DNA of 64,000 bases from assembly GCA_051294375.1 (NCBI GenBank), contig JBJCIZ010000239.1:4196402-4260401 (forward strand), in the 5' to 3' direction. The translations under genes and the position numbers were made by a program. The notes below the pieces were generated by a model. It was not told the origin of the DNA. It did not search any database and saw only the letters and a list, made by a program, of their open reading frames with translations. The stretch is from Paraspadella gotoi. Lineage: Eukaryota > Chaetognatha. Below, piece after piece: positions 1 through 10,400 of the stretch (the stretch's first letter is position 1; each line of letters starts with the position of its first letter).

Positions 1-257
1 GTCATTTATTATCATCGTCGTGGTCATCATCTTCATCTTTGGCGTAGTTGTCGTCTAGTCGTCATCGTCGTTGTCTTTGTCGTCGTCATTGTTATAATCG
101 TCGTCGTCATCGTCGTAGTCTCGTCATCGTCGTTGTCTTTGTCATCGTTATTATTATCGTCATTGGCGTCGTCATCATCGTTGTCGTCCTCGTTCTCGTC
201 TTCTTTGTTTATGTTTGTCAAAATTCTTCTTGTCCTTCATTGATCCACGAAGTCTCA

Positions 258-292
<35 letters not shown>

Positions 293-840
293 TCCTTCAT
301 CGTCATCAATTTTCATCATTTTCATAGTCGCTCTTCATCGTCATCGTCTTTGTCTTCATCGTCGTCGTCTTCTTCCTCCTAGATGGTGGATGTTTTGAGG
401 ATCTTTATCGTCATCATTGTCATGGTCGTCATCATCCTCGTCCTCCTCCTTGTCATCATCGTCGACATCTTTGTCATCATCATTGTTCTCTTTGTCGTCT
501 CGTCATAATCGCCGTCAACTCATCATCGTTGTCATCATCTTTGTCGTCGTCGTTCTCTTCATCATGGTCATCTTTGCAGTCTTCTTCATCCTCATCTTTG
601 TCGTCGTCGTCATCATCCTCTTTTTCGTCATCATCATCCTTCTCTTCGACGACGTGGTCATCATTGTCGTCATTTTCATCATCGTTGTCATCATCGTCGT
701 CGTCGTCGTCATCGTCAATGTCGTCTTCCTCTTCATCGTCGTTGTCATCATCATCGTCATCTTCATCATCTTCGTCGTCATCTCTACCATTATCTTCGTC
801 ATCTTCATCGTCATCGTCGTCGTCGTCGTCGTCTTTCCAT
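1..840. repeat. Degenerate (TCG/TCA)n trinucleotide array
   Basis: About 840 bases are built almost entirely of TCG, TCA, TCT and TTG triplets, with pure TCG runs near 257-291 and 813-832. Open frames exist on both strands, but they translate only to poly-Ser, poly-Val/Ile or poly-Asp/Thr/Met depending on frame, as expected of a trinucleotide repeat rather than a gene. Similar TCG tracts recur at 6296-6415, 6925-7010, 12280-12390, 12920-13170, 40720-40770 and 41485-41560, and as CGA on the opposite strand at 19350-19570 and 20105-20230. Confidence 0.9.
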
Positions 841-918
841 CGATCCGATGCTCCTCATCTTTGCCTCGCGGGAATTCTTGAACTCAACCCAAAAATATTC
901 TGGTGACACGATTTTCTC

Positions 919-1185
919 GCTTCACTGGTCGCCGTGACGCAGTTGGCGCGGTGACGCAGAAAAAAAAGATGTGACGTTGTATCGTATTGACGTAATGACG
1001 TAGCGAAGCGATGACTTAGTGACGCAAATCAGTATTGAGGCAGTGACTAAATGACGTTTTGTCCTAGTAAGGCAGGAAAGCAATGACGTAGCCAGTTAGT
1101 GACGTAGTCGAAGCGGGAGAGCAGTGGCGTAGTGACGCAGACGCGACGCAGAGTAGCAATGGCGCAGTATCTGTAGCGATTGAAA
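919..1185. repeat. TGACG-rich degenerate minisatellite
   Basis: Short units close to GTGACGCAG or GTGACGTAG recur roughly every 10-25 bases, with about a dozen TGACG cores. Spacing is irregular, so this is a decayed short-unit tandem repeat. TGACGTAA/TGACGTAG resembles CRE/ATF half-sites, but no gene is visible nearby that would make a regulatory reading necessary. Confidence 0.6.
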
Positions 1186-1305
1186 TGAGCTATGACTAAT
1201 TCATAAAAGTGGTCGATTTAAATTCCTTACAAACAAACAAATTTTCTAATTTGCAATAGTTTCGAAATGTAAACCGATCAATCCATCCTGAAACCGTTTT
1301 CATTT

Positions 1306-1444
1306 TAAATGTACTATGTGCTATGTACTATGTGCTACTAAGTGTAATGGGACTAAATATAAATAACAAACGCCTATTTTATGTACTATGTGCTATGTAC
1401 TATGTGCTATGTACTAAGTGTAATGGGACTAAATATAAATAACA
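1306..1444. repeat. Tandem duplication of about 70 bp
   Basis: Two adjacent copies share a block beginning ATGTACTATGTGCTATG and ending GGGACTAAATATAAATAAC. The first half of each is itself a short repeat of CTATGTGCTATGTA. The flanks (1186-1305 and 1445-1780) hold nothing recognisable. Confidence 0.8.
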
Positions 1445-1783
1445 GTAACGTCTATGTGCGCCGCATCAAATGTATAAACTGACGAAACGCTACTTTGAGA
1501 GAAGAGTTAAAATGTGAAAGGAAGAACCGACGAGTTCACGGCGACCCAAGTGAGGGATTTTCCAGATGTTCACGTGATTTCACGGGTATGTATTAATCCC
1601 CCAAAATCACCAAAATAACGTCACGAATTCTTTTCAACAACGTCATCAAAAAAATGTCAAACAATGTCAAACGATCGAACAATGTCATCAATCCAATCTG
1701 AATCTGATTTTCGCGAATCCGTAACAAAATTCCCTCTCTTCCCCCCCCCTTCCACGTCGACTTACATCGACAAACTCCGCTTC

Positions 1784-2127
1784 GGCCACATTTTCCGAAA
1801 TTCCCCTATTTCAGCTAAAAATCTAGAATTAAATTGTTTTAAATTTTAAAAATTAGGTTTGGGGTTGGGTTAAAAGTTAAGTTAATGATTGAGTATGAGA
1901 TTTGGTTCAGGATTTGGGTTAAGGTTTAGGTTTGAGGAAAAAGGGTTTGGGTTATGGATCGTAGATTAAAGTTAAGGATTACAGATAAGAAATAGGTTCA
2001 GTTTTAAAGATTGTATTAATTATTTAATAAAAGGATTAGAATTAAATATTGGGTTCAAATCGAACTTAAGCTCTCAAGATAATTAGGGATTGGGGATGGA
2101 AATGGGACGCATTTCGAAAATTGTGCC
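1784..2127. mobile_element. MITE-like element with TTAGG-like interior (copy 1)
   Basis: The left end reads GGCCACATTTTCCGAAAT and continues TCCCCTATTTC. The reverse complement of the right end reads GGCACAATTTTCGAAATG and continues CGTCCCATTT, so the two ends form an imperfect terminal inverted repeat of about 28 bp. The interior is a decayed series of GGTTAAGG, TTAGGTTT and GGGTTTGGG units resembling telomeric repeat. No coding capacity is seen. The same architecture recurs at 42101-42350, 51859-52567 and 53804-54184. Confidence 0.55.
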
Positions 2128-2159
2128 GTCACTTCATTCGATGAGTCAGGGAAATGAAA

Positions 2160-2665
2160 AAAAAAAATTATCGCTTCTTTTCCTTATCTCACACGATTTT
2201 TTTTACCTCGTCATCTTCTTCCTCATTTTCTTTCTTCTTTTCCTTCTTCTTTCTTCTCCTCTTCATCTTCCTCCTCCTCTTCCTCCTCCTCCTCTTCCTC
2301 TTCCTCTTCCTTCTCATTTCCATCCTTTCCTCTTTTTGGAAATGTAACTGTGTCACTTTTGAAGTTCTTATCTCTCTCTCTCTCTCTCTCTCGTGAAGGA
2401 GAAAGAAGGAGGGGGAAAAGAAGAGGGGGAGAAAGGTGTAAAGGAAAAGGGAGAAAAAGGGAGGAAACAGAAACAGAAAAAATAGTAAAAGGTAAAGGGA
2501 GGAAAAAGAGTATAGGAAGAAGGAAAGAAAAGAAGGAAGGTAGGAAGAAGAAAGGAAGGAAGAAGGGAAAATCAGGATAGGAAGAGGGGAAAGAGAAATA
2601 GGAAAAGAAATGAAGGGAGAGGAGAAAGAAAGAAAAAAGTGAAGAGAAGGTGGGGGAAGTGTGAG
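2160..2665. repeat. Polypyrimidine tract followed by polypurine tract
   Basis: Positions 2170-2393 are almost pure C/T on the plus strand, ending in (CT)n. Positions 2395-2665 are almost pure A/G. The two halves are broadly complementary, so either strand could fold back on itself, and each half could adopt triplex (H-DNA) structure. Open frames here are low-complexity and are not called as genes. Confidence 0.8.
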
Positions 2666-2674
2666 GAGTTATAC

Positions 2675-2870
2675 CGTCGCTCAAAAAGGCTTCCCCTAGG
2701 GGCGATAGAAGGAGCTGACCCCTGGGGCAGTCTTCCCCTAAATGACAAAAAAAACTATCCCCCCTAGTATAGTTTTTGTATAACCACAGAGGCTATCCCG
2801 AGGAAGAACCCCCTGATGTCACCCCTCGCCACACGCCAGGGGGAAGGCTTTTATTCTGACGTTATACTTG
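2675..2870. repeat. GC-rich short-palindrome stretch
   Basis: Contains several CCCC/GGGG mini-palindromes, for example CCCCTAGGGG and CCCCTGGGG, within an otherwise AT-rich region. The style matches the longer array at 26235-26456. Confidence 0.5.
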
Positions 2871-3520
2871 AGTGTGAGGAGAGGGGGTAAAAGGAAGAGG
2901 TTTAGGGATTGACGCCTTTTTTGTCCCACTTTTTTTTTTCTTGGCTGAGGGGTTAATATACTTTTTTTGGTTCTTTTTTTTGTGTTTAGTTTTAATATTT
3001 TTTCTCAAATTTTTGTGCAATTTGGTCTACAAGTTTTAGTTAAAAGCAATATTTAATAATTGATAGAAATATGTAAATATTTAACAGTTACATCAATCAC
3101 ACAAAATATTTTTTCCCTGTGAGTGACATCATCCTTTTCCTCTTCCTTTCTTTGCCTTCCTCCTCCTCTCCTTGCTCTCCTTACTCACGAGTGAATATTC
3201 ACTAACTTCGGCAAGATCTCTTTATATATGATCTTCACTACTACGCGGATCGCCGAGTTATCATACACATTGCATAAGTTTCTCCCAGTAGGGGGGCCGA
3301 AATTTTATGAAATTTTTTTACATCTCATTTAAACAATATATTTTACGTTTCAGGAAAATTGTAGGCTAAATCGGTCAACTAAGTAATTTAGATTTAAATG
3401 TCATTATAAAGTTTTTAAAGAATTACTGTGTTTTTGAGAAATGATTAAAAAGTTGACCCTTTATTTTCGAAAACCGCACCTTTAAGCTTTAATTCAGAAT
3501 TAAAGAATTTTGTTAGTGTC
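2790..3520 (+). repeat. Duplicated block A, copy 1
   Basis: Aligns by eye with 9500-10245 over its full length. Shared anchors include TTTTATTCTGACGTTATACT, GGTTTAGG next to GATTGACGCC, and a GGGGGGCCGAA motif. Differences are mostly single-base insertions and deletions. The copies diverge abruptly after about 3520. No coding sequence is recognised. Confidence 0.8.
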
Positions 3521-5299
3521 ATTTGCTTCAAAGGGATATAAGGGTATATCGGGGTCAGTTGGACACAGTAGGGTGAAGGCCGATCGTACTATCTCGTCAA
3601 GGGTACAGTTAAATGACAGATCAGTAAGCAATCAGTGTAGTCCACGGATTGAAACGACGAAGCCAGAGAGCCCATATCGAATCAATGCTTAATTAAGATA
3701 TAGGGTATTCTTATAGTTTTAAAAAATTTGTAGTTGTCAAGAGATGATGCTTGGAGAATTTTGCCATTATTTACTTTATCTTAGATTAATATTGTATTGT
3801 TATTTTGTGCTAAATATATCTCCCGATATTTAATTACAAATAAGTGATTTGCTAATTTCAAACCCTTTTCGAAACCTTGTCGAGTCCCACCCTTTTTTAA
3901 ATCTTCTCTCATTGCGCCATCTCGGATATTATAATCTAATTGTAGCAATTAATGTATTTGTAATTTTAAAAGTATTATTCTCGGTTTTACACTTTCTTCT
4001 TAGAAAATAATGTAGAGTGCGTTGCATTCGATAATCGAGTAAACTGCCCAAGGTTATGTGGACAATGGCTCTGAAAAGTCTAATGGTTGAAGTGAAATTG
4101 ACTGTGATGCAACTTATTTCTGGTCTCGTCCCGTTATGACCGCTATACAATATAAACAATATGTTCTAATGTTACGGCGGCCTAAACCATGGATTCATGG
4201 AGCAGTGAGACGAGCAAGCGAAACAGTTCCATGCAAAAGGAAATCATGAGAGGAGCGAGATAGATCGCCTCGCCCAGTCGAGCGTATCACATTATGCGAT
4301 TTCGGGTGCTTGGACACGTGACGCCTTCACAACAACAAAGGAAAGTCTGACAAAAAGACGTGCAGAGAAAAGAGACATTAGAGGAGATTAACAATATCTA
4401 AAGCGTAGAGACATGATTGATATTCATGCATCGACTGTTTTGTTTATACACACTCCTTATGTTTTCCTTTTGTCCTCATTTTTGTAGCTCTTCCCTCTTA
4501 GATCTGCCCCATTCAAATTCAGCATACTCTAGCCACGCCCCACACTATACAACAACACACAAAATGGATGTTGAGCGTAAGCTTACTACCCACCCAGCAA
4601 AATAAAGTTCTTAAAGGTATTCTTCCACTCGCTCCTTTTATTACTTACACAGCAGATTTTATGCGATTGCCTTTTTTCTTGCGTCCCTTACGTTGGGGGT
4701 AGGCACTACACACATACAACCGGTAATCCGTCAGTCTGTGAATACCCGCCGAAGCAACGCGAGAAAACATACTAACGACTAGAACTAGTGAACAAGTAAA
4801 CATGCACTACCCGTAGCGGCACCTTTGACCGATTTGAGAGGGAGCAAAGAGAGGAGACCGCAGATGAATGAGACAAATGTAATCACCGCAGAGTCTGGAG
4901 CGAGATGGAGACTAGAGTCCAGAGAGAGAGACTGGCAGATGAGAGCGAGTATGAGATAACACATCATGAGTAGAAAGAATCAGAAACTTAGAAGGAGCAT
5001 ACGAAGTGCGACGAACACAACGCTCGGGGAAGCCTGTAACCACTGCAATACGAGAAACCGAAACAGAGATATATAACGAGTAAGAGTACGATAGAGGGAG
5101 AGACAGTAAGCACAGAAACATTTATGAGGCGGGGAGAGGAAGGTGAGGAGAAGCGGACATACACGAGATAGCACAGAAGACGAACTGGGCTAGCGTAAGT
5201 AGAGGCGAGGAGGTATATATGGCAGACGCAGATGTGTGGGCCAGCAAGACGAAGATGAGGAGAGGACGGAGACAGAAGGTGGAGCAGAGCACGATCGAG
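3521..5299. other. Unique stretch without a supported gene
   Basis: AT-rich to 4400, then mixed, then increasingly AG-rich from 4830. A 62-codon plus-strand frame at 4417-4605 starts with a hydrophobic segment resembling a signal peptide, and an AATAAA overlaps its stop. It has no other support and is not called as a gene. Confidence 0.5.
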
Positions 5300-5889
5300 G
5301 GCGAGCAGAGAGAGAAGAGAGGATGTAGGAGGAGAGGAAGGGAGAGAGGAGAGAGAGAAAGGTTGGGAAAAGACAGAGAGGGAGAGAGAGAGAGGGAGAG
5401 GGAGGGATAGGAAAGTAGGAAAGTATATTACTACCGTAGGAAAGTCATGCCCAGAGAGAGAGAAAAAGAAACAGAAAGAGGGGGAAAGAAAGAGAAAAAG
5501 AGAGGGCGAGAAAGAGAAACGAAAAAATCGAGAAAGAAAGGATAATTTAAAGTTTTTCAGAACTTTATCGTCAAAAAAAGAATAAAGGAAAAGAGCAAGT
5601 TTGAGCAAACAATTTTCGATCAGCTAAGCAAATGTATAATACCTATTCTCAGAATTAAAAAATAAAAGTGAAATTTTGACATTGCAAATACAAAATAAGC
5701 AGACGCGGCTAAAATATTAGTAAAAAAAATAATAACTGTACATATTATTATTCGCTAATAGGATGGTTTTGAAGATATAATTGCTAAATTTTGATTGCAA
5801 ACTTTCACTTCACCCTATAACTCACTCTTCCCGCCAATCGACACCATTACCTCCGTCAGCCGCTTCTAGCCACTTATTAAGCCACTGGC

Positions 5890-5940
5890 CAATGGCCAAT
5901 TGGCCATCTCATCTCGCTACCGGCCAGTCGGCCAACAAAG
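5890..5940. repeat. GGCCA-rich palindromic cluster
   Basis: Includes the perfect 12-bp palindrome GGCCAATTGGCC and further GGCCAATGG, CCGGCCAG and TCGGCC motifs. It recurs in the other block B copies near 11847-11890 and 20600-20655. Function unknown. Confidence 0.55.
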
Positions 5941-6731
5941 CACTTTTCAGTCTGTCTCTAGCCACCTTTATTTCATTCCCCTGCTTCTCTCAAACCGACA
6001 AACGCCACCTACCAGTCGGCCAACTGCCAGATTGTCATTAGCTACCTTCCTTCCTCCGCCACACTCTATTAGCCACTCTGCCACTCTGCCACTAGTCGCC
6101 TGCCATCCGCCTGCCCATCGGGATTGATTGTCCGCTTTTAATAATGTTGTCGATATGTAGTCGAGCATTCCATAATTTAAGATAATATAATATAATATAA
6201 TATAATATAATAATGTTATCCATATGTAGTCGAGCATTGCATATTACTTTCTTAATGAAGCCAGAAGAAGATTTGGATATTACGGCCTTCGTCCTCGTCG
6301 CCTTCTACTTAGTCGTCGTCGTCGTCTTCGACGTCGTCGTCATTTCCTTTGTCGTTGTCGTCGTCTTCTTCTTTTTTGTCATTCTTTAGTCGTTGTCGTC
6401 GTCGTCGTCGTCGATATTGTTTAATTAACTGTTACGCACATAATATGACATACATGTATAAAATAACAATATTTATGAAAAGAAATACTATAAAATTACG
6501 GATTTTTTATGATTTTATGATTTTAAAGTATATTTTTTTAATCTAAACGCTTTTTTTTACCGTCAGGGGGTTTAATTTTATTTCTTTTGTTTTTTCTTTT
6601 TTTTTTTTATGAAATCATAATTTCAAATACTATTTTATTATTGTTACGCTTCGCGCTCCATCTGTCGAGAAGAGAAGAGCAACTGAAGTCAGGGATTCTG
6701 ACAAAAGGTCGACCCAGGATTTCTGAGAAAT

Positions 6732-6744
6732 GAGAGAGAGAAGA

Positions 6745-6815
<71 letters not shown>

Positions 6816-6835
6816 GAGAAAGAGAGAGAGAAAGA
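6732..6835. repeat. (GA)n microsatellite in block B
   Basis: Near-pure GAGA array with a few interruptions. Comparable GA or CT arrays lie at 7048-7112, 10961-11340, 14164-14270, 16040-16140, 16250-16315, 17455-17580, 22446-22510, 22620-22710, 26863-26945, 27050-27110, 27640-27675, 27785-27860 and 37240-37305. Confidence 0.9.
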
Positions 6836-7128
6836 GAACGTGATAGCGTGAGAAAGTGAGAGTAAAGATCAGGTTAGATCCGGTATTAATTTCTTCATGA
6901 ATTATTCATCCGTAGCTCGTGGCTTAGTCGTCGACGTCGTCGTCGTCAACGTCGTCGTCGTCAACGTCGTCGTTCGTCGTCGTCGTCGTCGTCGTTTTCG
7001 TTATTCAAGAAATTTACAAGAGGATATGGCTACTTGCCTTGTCGTTCTCTCTCTCTCTCTCTCTCGCTCTCTCGCTCTCCCTCTCTCTCGCTCTCGCTCT
7101 CTCTCTCTCTCATTCCCCCCCCATTCTT

Positions 7129-7152
7129 AACGATTCCGAATCGCGAATCGTT
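7129..7152. repeat. Perfect 8-bp inverted repeat
   Basis: AACGATTC and GAATCGTT flank an 8-base spacer. It lies about 30 bases upstream of the CACGTG cluster and is retained, with small changes, in the copies near 13310 and 19195. Confidence 0.6.
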
Positions 7153-7180
7153 AATTGAAAAGAAATCACTGGATCGCCCG

Positions 7181-7303
7181 GTCACGTGACGTGATTCACG
7201 CTCGACCACGTGATGGAATTGAGTAAGGGTCACGTGACAGAAGCCACGCCCTCGCGATCGACGCTCGGTGATCACGTGATTGTGCGAAAATATAAATATA
7301 AAA
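7181..7303 (+). promoter_or_regulatory. Candidate promoter: four CACGTG E-boxes plus TATA-like sequence
   Basis: CACGTG occurs at about 7183, 7207, 7231 and 7273. Two sit in the full palindrome GTCACGTGAC (7181-7190 and 7229-7238), and the last in ATCACGTGAT. A TATAAATATAAAA sequence follows at 7291-7303. GTCACGTGAC is the known binding palindrome of bHLH-zip factors such as the MiT/TFE and USF families. No coding sequence is visible downstream before the gap at 7739, so the target is unknown. Degraded versions are seen at 13370-13490 and, inverted, at about 19025-19145. Confidence 0.4.
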
Positions 7304-7738
7304 CCGAATTGTTATTTTCCTCTCTTTTCGTTGGTAGATTTGCCACATAATTAAACAACGATACAAGTATGTAGCATATATGCTTAACAAGAGTCATAAG
7401 ATTAACCACACTGAAGCAATAACTAAAATAACCCAGTGTTACACGAAATGAGAGTCCTTGACTGCTTCATCATGTAACGATATTTGTTTATGGTCATGTG
7501 ACTACAAAAATATAAAACATATTTACTTAAATTTTTACTCTCTGCTAGACACAAACTGAAATGAATCAAATTTTCCATTAATCTCATGATTGTACAAATA
7601 TGAAACTTATACACAAGGTATATAGCCCTTCCACTAAGTGAAATCGATGGGCCGGGGCGACGAGAGAGAGACAAAGAGAGAGAGACAGACAAATGGCAGA
7701 AAACGAGTGGAATTTTTAAGGAAACGAGATTGATATAG

Positions 7739-8335
7739 NNNNNNNNNNNNNNNNNNNNNNNNNNNNNNNNNNNNNNNNNNNNNNNNNNNNNNNNNNNNNN
7801 NNNNNNNNNNNNNNNNNNNNNNNNNNNNNNNNNNNNNNNNNNNNNNNNNNNNNNNNNNNNNNNNNNNNNNNNNNNNNNNNNNNNNNNNNNNNNNNNNNNN
7901 NNNNNNNNNNNNNNNNNNNNNNNNNNNNNNNNNNNNNNNNNNNNNNNNNNNNNNNNNNNNNNNNNNNNNNNNNNNNNNNNNNNNNNNNNNNNNNNNNNNN
8001 NNNNNNNNNNNNNNNNNNNNNNNNNNNNNNNNNNNNNNNNNNNNNNNNNNNNNNNNNNNNNNNNNNNNNNNNNNNNNNNNNNNNNNNNNNNNNNNNNNNN
8101 NNNNNNNNNNNNNNNNNNNNNNNNNNNNNNNNNNNNNNNNNNNNNNNNNNNNNNNNNNNNNNNNNNNNNNNNNNNNNNNNNNNNNNNNNNNNNNNNNNNN
8201 NNNNNNNNNNNNNNNNNNNNNNNNNNNNNNNNNNNNNNNNNNNNNNNNNNNNNNNNNNNNNNNNNNNNNNNNNNNNNNNNNNNNNNNNNNNNNNNNNNNN
8301 NNNNNNNNNNNNNNNNNNNNNNNNNNNNNNNNNNN
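7739..8335. other. Assembly gap (597 N)
   Basis: Run of N between blocks B and C. The corresponding place in copy 2 (about 14580-14620) contains only TATA-rich sequence, so the gap size may be an overestimate. Confidence 0.99.
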
Positions 8336-8369
8336 ATATATATATAGTATGTAGTAGCTACATTTATTT

Positions 8370-9490
8370 TTTTGTTCATATTCTCAATCCATTAAAGAGA
8401 TTCCTTGAGCAGTGCTTAATCTCGACTTAATATTAACTCAATGCATTTACCAAGAGACAAAAGTAGATTAGTAAGTATTCATTATCCAGTAGTCATTGAA
8501 AACTACAGTAGCATAACCGTGATGCAGCAGCATCTCAAAGCTACATAAAAACTGAAAAATTAATTAAGATATTCAAGTAATTTCACAAATATCATTTAAT
8601 TAATTAATGGTCTCAGAGGAATCTCCCAAAAATTAAGAATTTACTCTCCTTTTATATACAAGGACAAAGTTATAACAACCAAGGAGAGGAGAGTTCACAT
8701 TTTAAGAATAAAAGCAAAACATCTACTAGTTATTATCAACCAATGAGAGACCAGATATACAAATAAAAATCATTATAAACTCTTTAACATCTATCGTGTC
8801 CAATAATCAAGATTAAACAAACTACAACAACAAAGACAAAGGTTTCTAAAAAGTTTGAACCCCGAATTTTCGGGCTTAATTGCTTAGCTTATGTTCAGTT
8901 CAGCCCGACTATAAGCAATTAAGCAATTAAGCATGATACCTTCAGTCGCGACCCGGGACTCATTAAAAAATACCATCATTTCATGACCATTAGGTACCGG
9001 GATCGATCCCCAATGGGAAGCGTGAGGACGACCGTAAACCGCCTTGGCGACGTGGAAAACCCTCAAGCTTGGTTCCAAGCCCAGGACTCGTTTTATTGCA
9101 ACTGAAGGGGGCGCGGAAGATACGGAGAATAGTTGATCATCCTTAGGTCTCAGGTTCCCATCCGGCTCGTTGGATTAATAGCTTTCAAAATTTATATAAA
9201 ATTGAGAGGCGTACATTTTTCTGTAAACACCCCCCTTTTTGTTTAATCTTAAACTTTACTAAATATTCAAACTAATCTATAACCTTAATAACTTACCGTT
9301 TGTTAAATTATAATCCTAATCCCTACCCCTTACCCCTAAATCTAATCTCGATTCCCTCTCTCTAATCCCTAACCTTATCTTCTTACCTCAAACTCTAATA
9401 TCTAACCAAATCCTATCTCAAACCCAATCTTTATCCTAATCCCGTACTCTAATCAATAAACTAACTTATTAACGTACTTAAACTTTAATA
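8370..9490 (+). repeat. Duplicated block C, copy 1
   Basis: Aligns with 14620-15800. Shared anchors include CAGTAGTCATTGAAAA, CATAACCGTGATGCAGCAGC and CTACTAGTTATTATCAACCA. It contains a SINE-like repeat (8920-9230) and ends in a TTAGG-like degenerate tract in CCTAA orientation (9237-9490). No gene is recognised. Confidence 0.8.
8920..9230 (-). repeat. tRNA-like SINE candidate, copy 1
   Basis: On the minus strand an A-box-like GCCAAGGCGGTTTACGG precedes a T-arm/B-box-like GGGGATCGATCCCGGTACC at tRNA-like spacing. The same unit occurs at 15195-15540, as part of block C, and independently at 38285-38535, outside the duplicated blocks, so it is a dispersed repeat. A tRNA-derived SINE is an inference. 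No intact cloverleaf is claimed. Confidence 0.4.
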
Positions 9491-9499
9491 GACGCAGCA

Positions 9500-10245
9500 C
9501 GATCTATCCCGAGGCAGAACTGAATGTCACCACTGCCACACGCACGCCAGGGGAGGCTTTTATTCTGACGTTATACTTGAAGTGTTGAGGAGAAGGGGAT
9601 AGAAAGGAAGAGGTTTAGGGGATTGACGCCATTTTTTGTGTCCCACTTTTTTTTTTATTCTTGGCTGAGGGGTAATATACTTTTTTTGGTTGCTTTTTTT
9701 TGTGTTTAGTTTTAATATTTTTCTCAAAATTATTTGTGCAATTTGGTCTACAAGTTTTAGTTAAAAGCAAATATGTTAATAATTGATAGAAATATGTAAA
9801 TATTTAGAACAGTTACAGTCATCACATACAAAATTATTTTCTCGTGTGAGTGACAATCATACTTTCCTCTTCCTTTCTTTTGCACTTCCTCCTCCTCTTC
9901 TCTAGCTCCTCCTTACCCATATATTCACTTCTTTTTCCAAGATTCTTTATTCACCCGTCGTCGCCATTTCAAAGATTCATGAAGTTTTCCAGAGGGGGGC
10001 CGAATTTTATAGATTATTTTTTTTACATCTCATTTAACAATATATTTTAACGTTTCGGAGAAAATTGTGTACCGAAGCTTAAAATCGGTCAACACTAGAA
10101 GTAATTTAGATTTGAAATGTCATTCATACAAGTTTCAAAAGAATACTGCTGTTTTTGAGAAATGATTAAAAAGTTGACCACTATTTATCCGAAACCGCAC
10201 CATTTTAATGCTTTAATTCAGAATAAACGAATTTGTAGTGTACTT
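9500..10245 (+). repeat. Duplicated block A, copy 2
   Basis: Second copy of 2790-3520. It carries many extra single bases relative to copy 1, for example in the stretches at 9535-9600 and 10055-10110. That pattern is more typical of long-read error than of neutral point mutation. Confidence 0.8.
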
Positions 10246-10400
10246 GGCTGCAATGGAGTTAGGCGTTAGGATTTGGAGTTATGGGTGAGGGATTAGGAGA
10301 TTATAATTAAGAAAATTAGTGTTGCAAAGATTTCGATAAAGCAAACACGAAAAGATAAGGGTTAAAAATTAGGTTCAAGGATTACTAACTGAAATGGTAT
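10246..10400. repeat. Degenerate TTAGG-like tract
   Basis: Contains GTTAGGCGTTAGG, GGGATTAGG and GGGTTAAAAATTAGG units like those inside the MITE-like elements, but clear terminal repeats are not seen here. Positions 10400-10600 are AT-rich with nothing recognised. Confidence 0.45.

Larger units (their letters stand above)
5300..7738 (+). repeat. Duplicated block B, copy 1
   Basis: Matches 11250-13840 in the same orientation and 18660-21260 in reverse complement. In order it holds a GA-rich tract, AT-rich DNA with AGACGCGGC, a GGCCA-rich palindromic stretch (5890-5940), TATAATATAATA repeats (6181-6215), a TCG tract, a GA array (6732-6835), a second TCG tract, a CT array and the CACGTG cluster. 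Its end (7640-7738) matches 14490-14580, so this copy lacks about 650 bases present in copy 2. Confidence 0.8.

Noticed and set aside
48-906. Long poly-Ser and poly-Val/Ile open frames, and poly-Asp/Thr/Met frames on the other strand
   Set aside because: They are the expected translations of a (TCG/TCA)n repeat in different frames. There are no domains and no splice or promoter context.
2223-2684. 153-codon minus-strand frame rich in Phe/Leu/Ser and Glu/Lys
   Set aside because: Translation of a polypyrimidine/polypurine pair; it ends in runs of Glu and Arg/Glu from microsatellite DNA.
4417-4605. 62-codon frame with a hydrophobic start and an overlapping AATAAA
   Set aside because: Could be a small secreted peptide, but there is no conserved copy, no clear start context and no further support.
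4988-5608. 206-codon minus-strand frame
   Set aside because: Mostly Ser/Leu/Pro from GA-rich DNA. Its counterpart in block B copy 2 (11250-11500) is not open in the same way.
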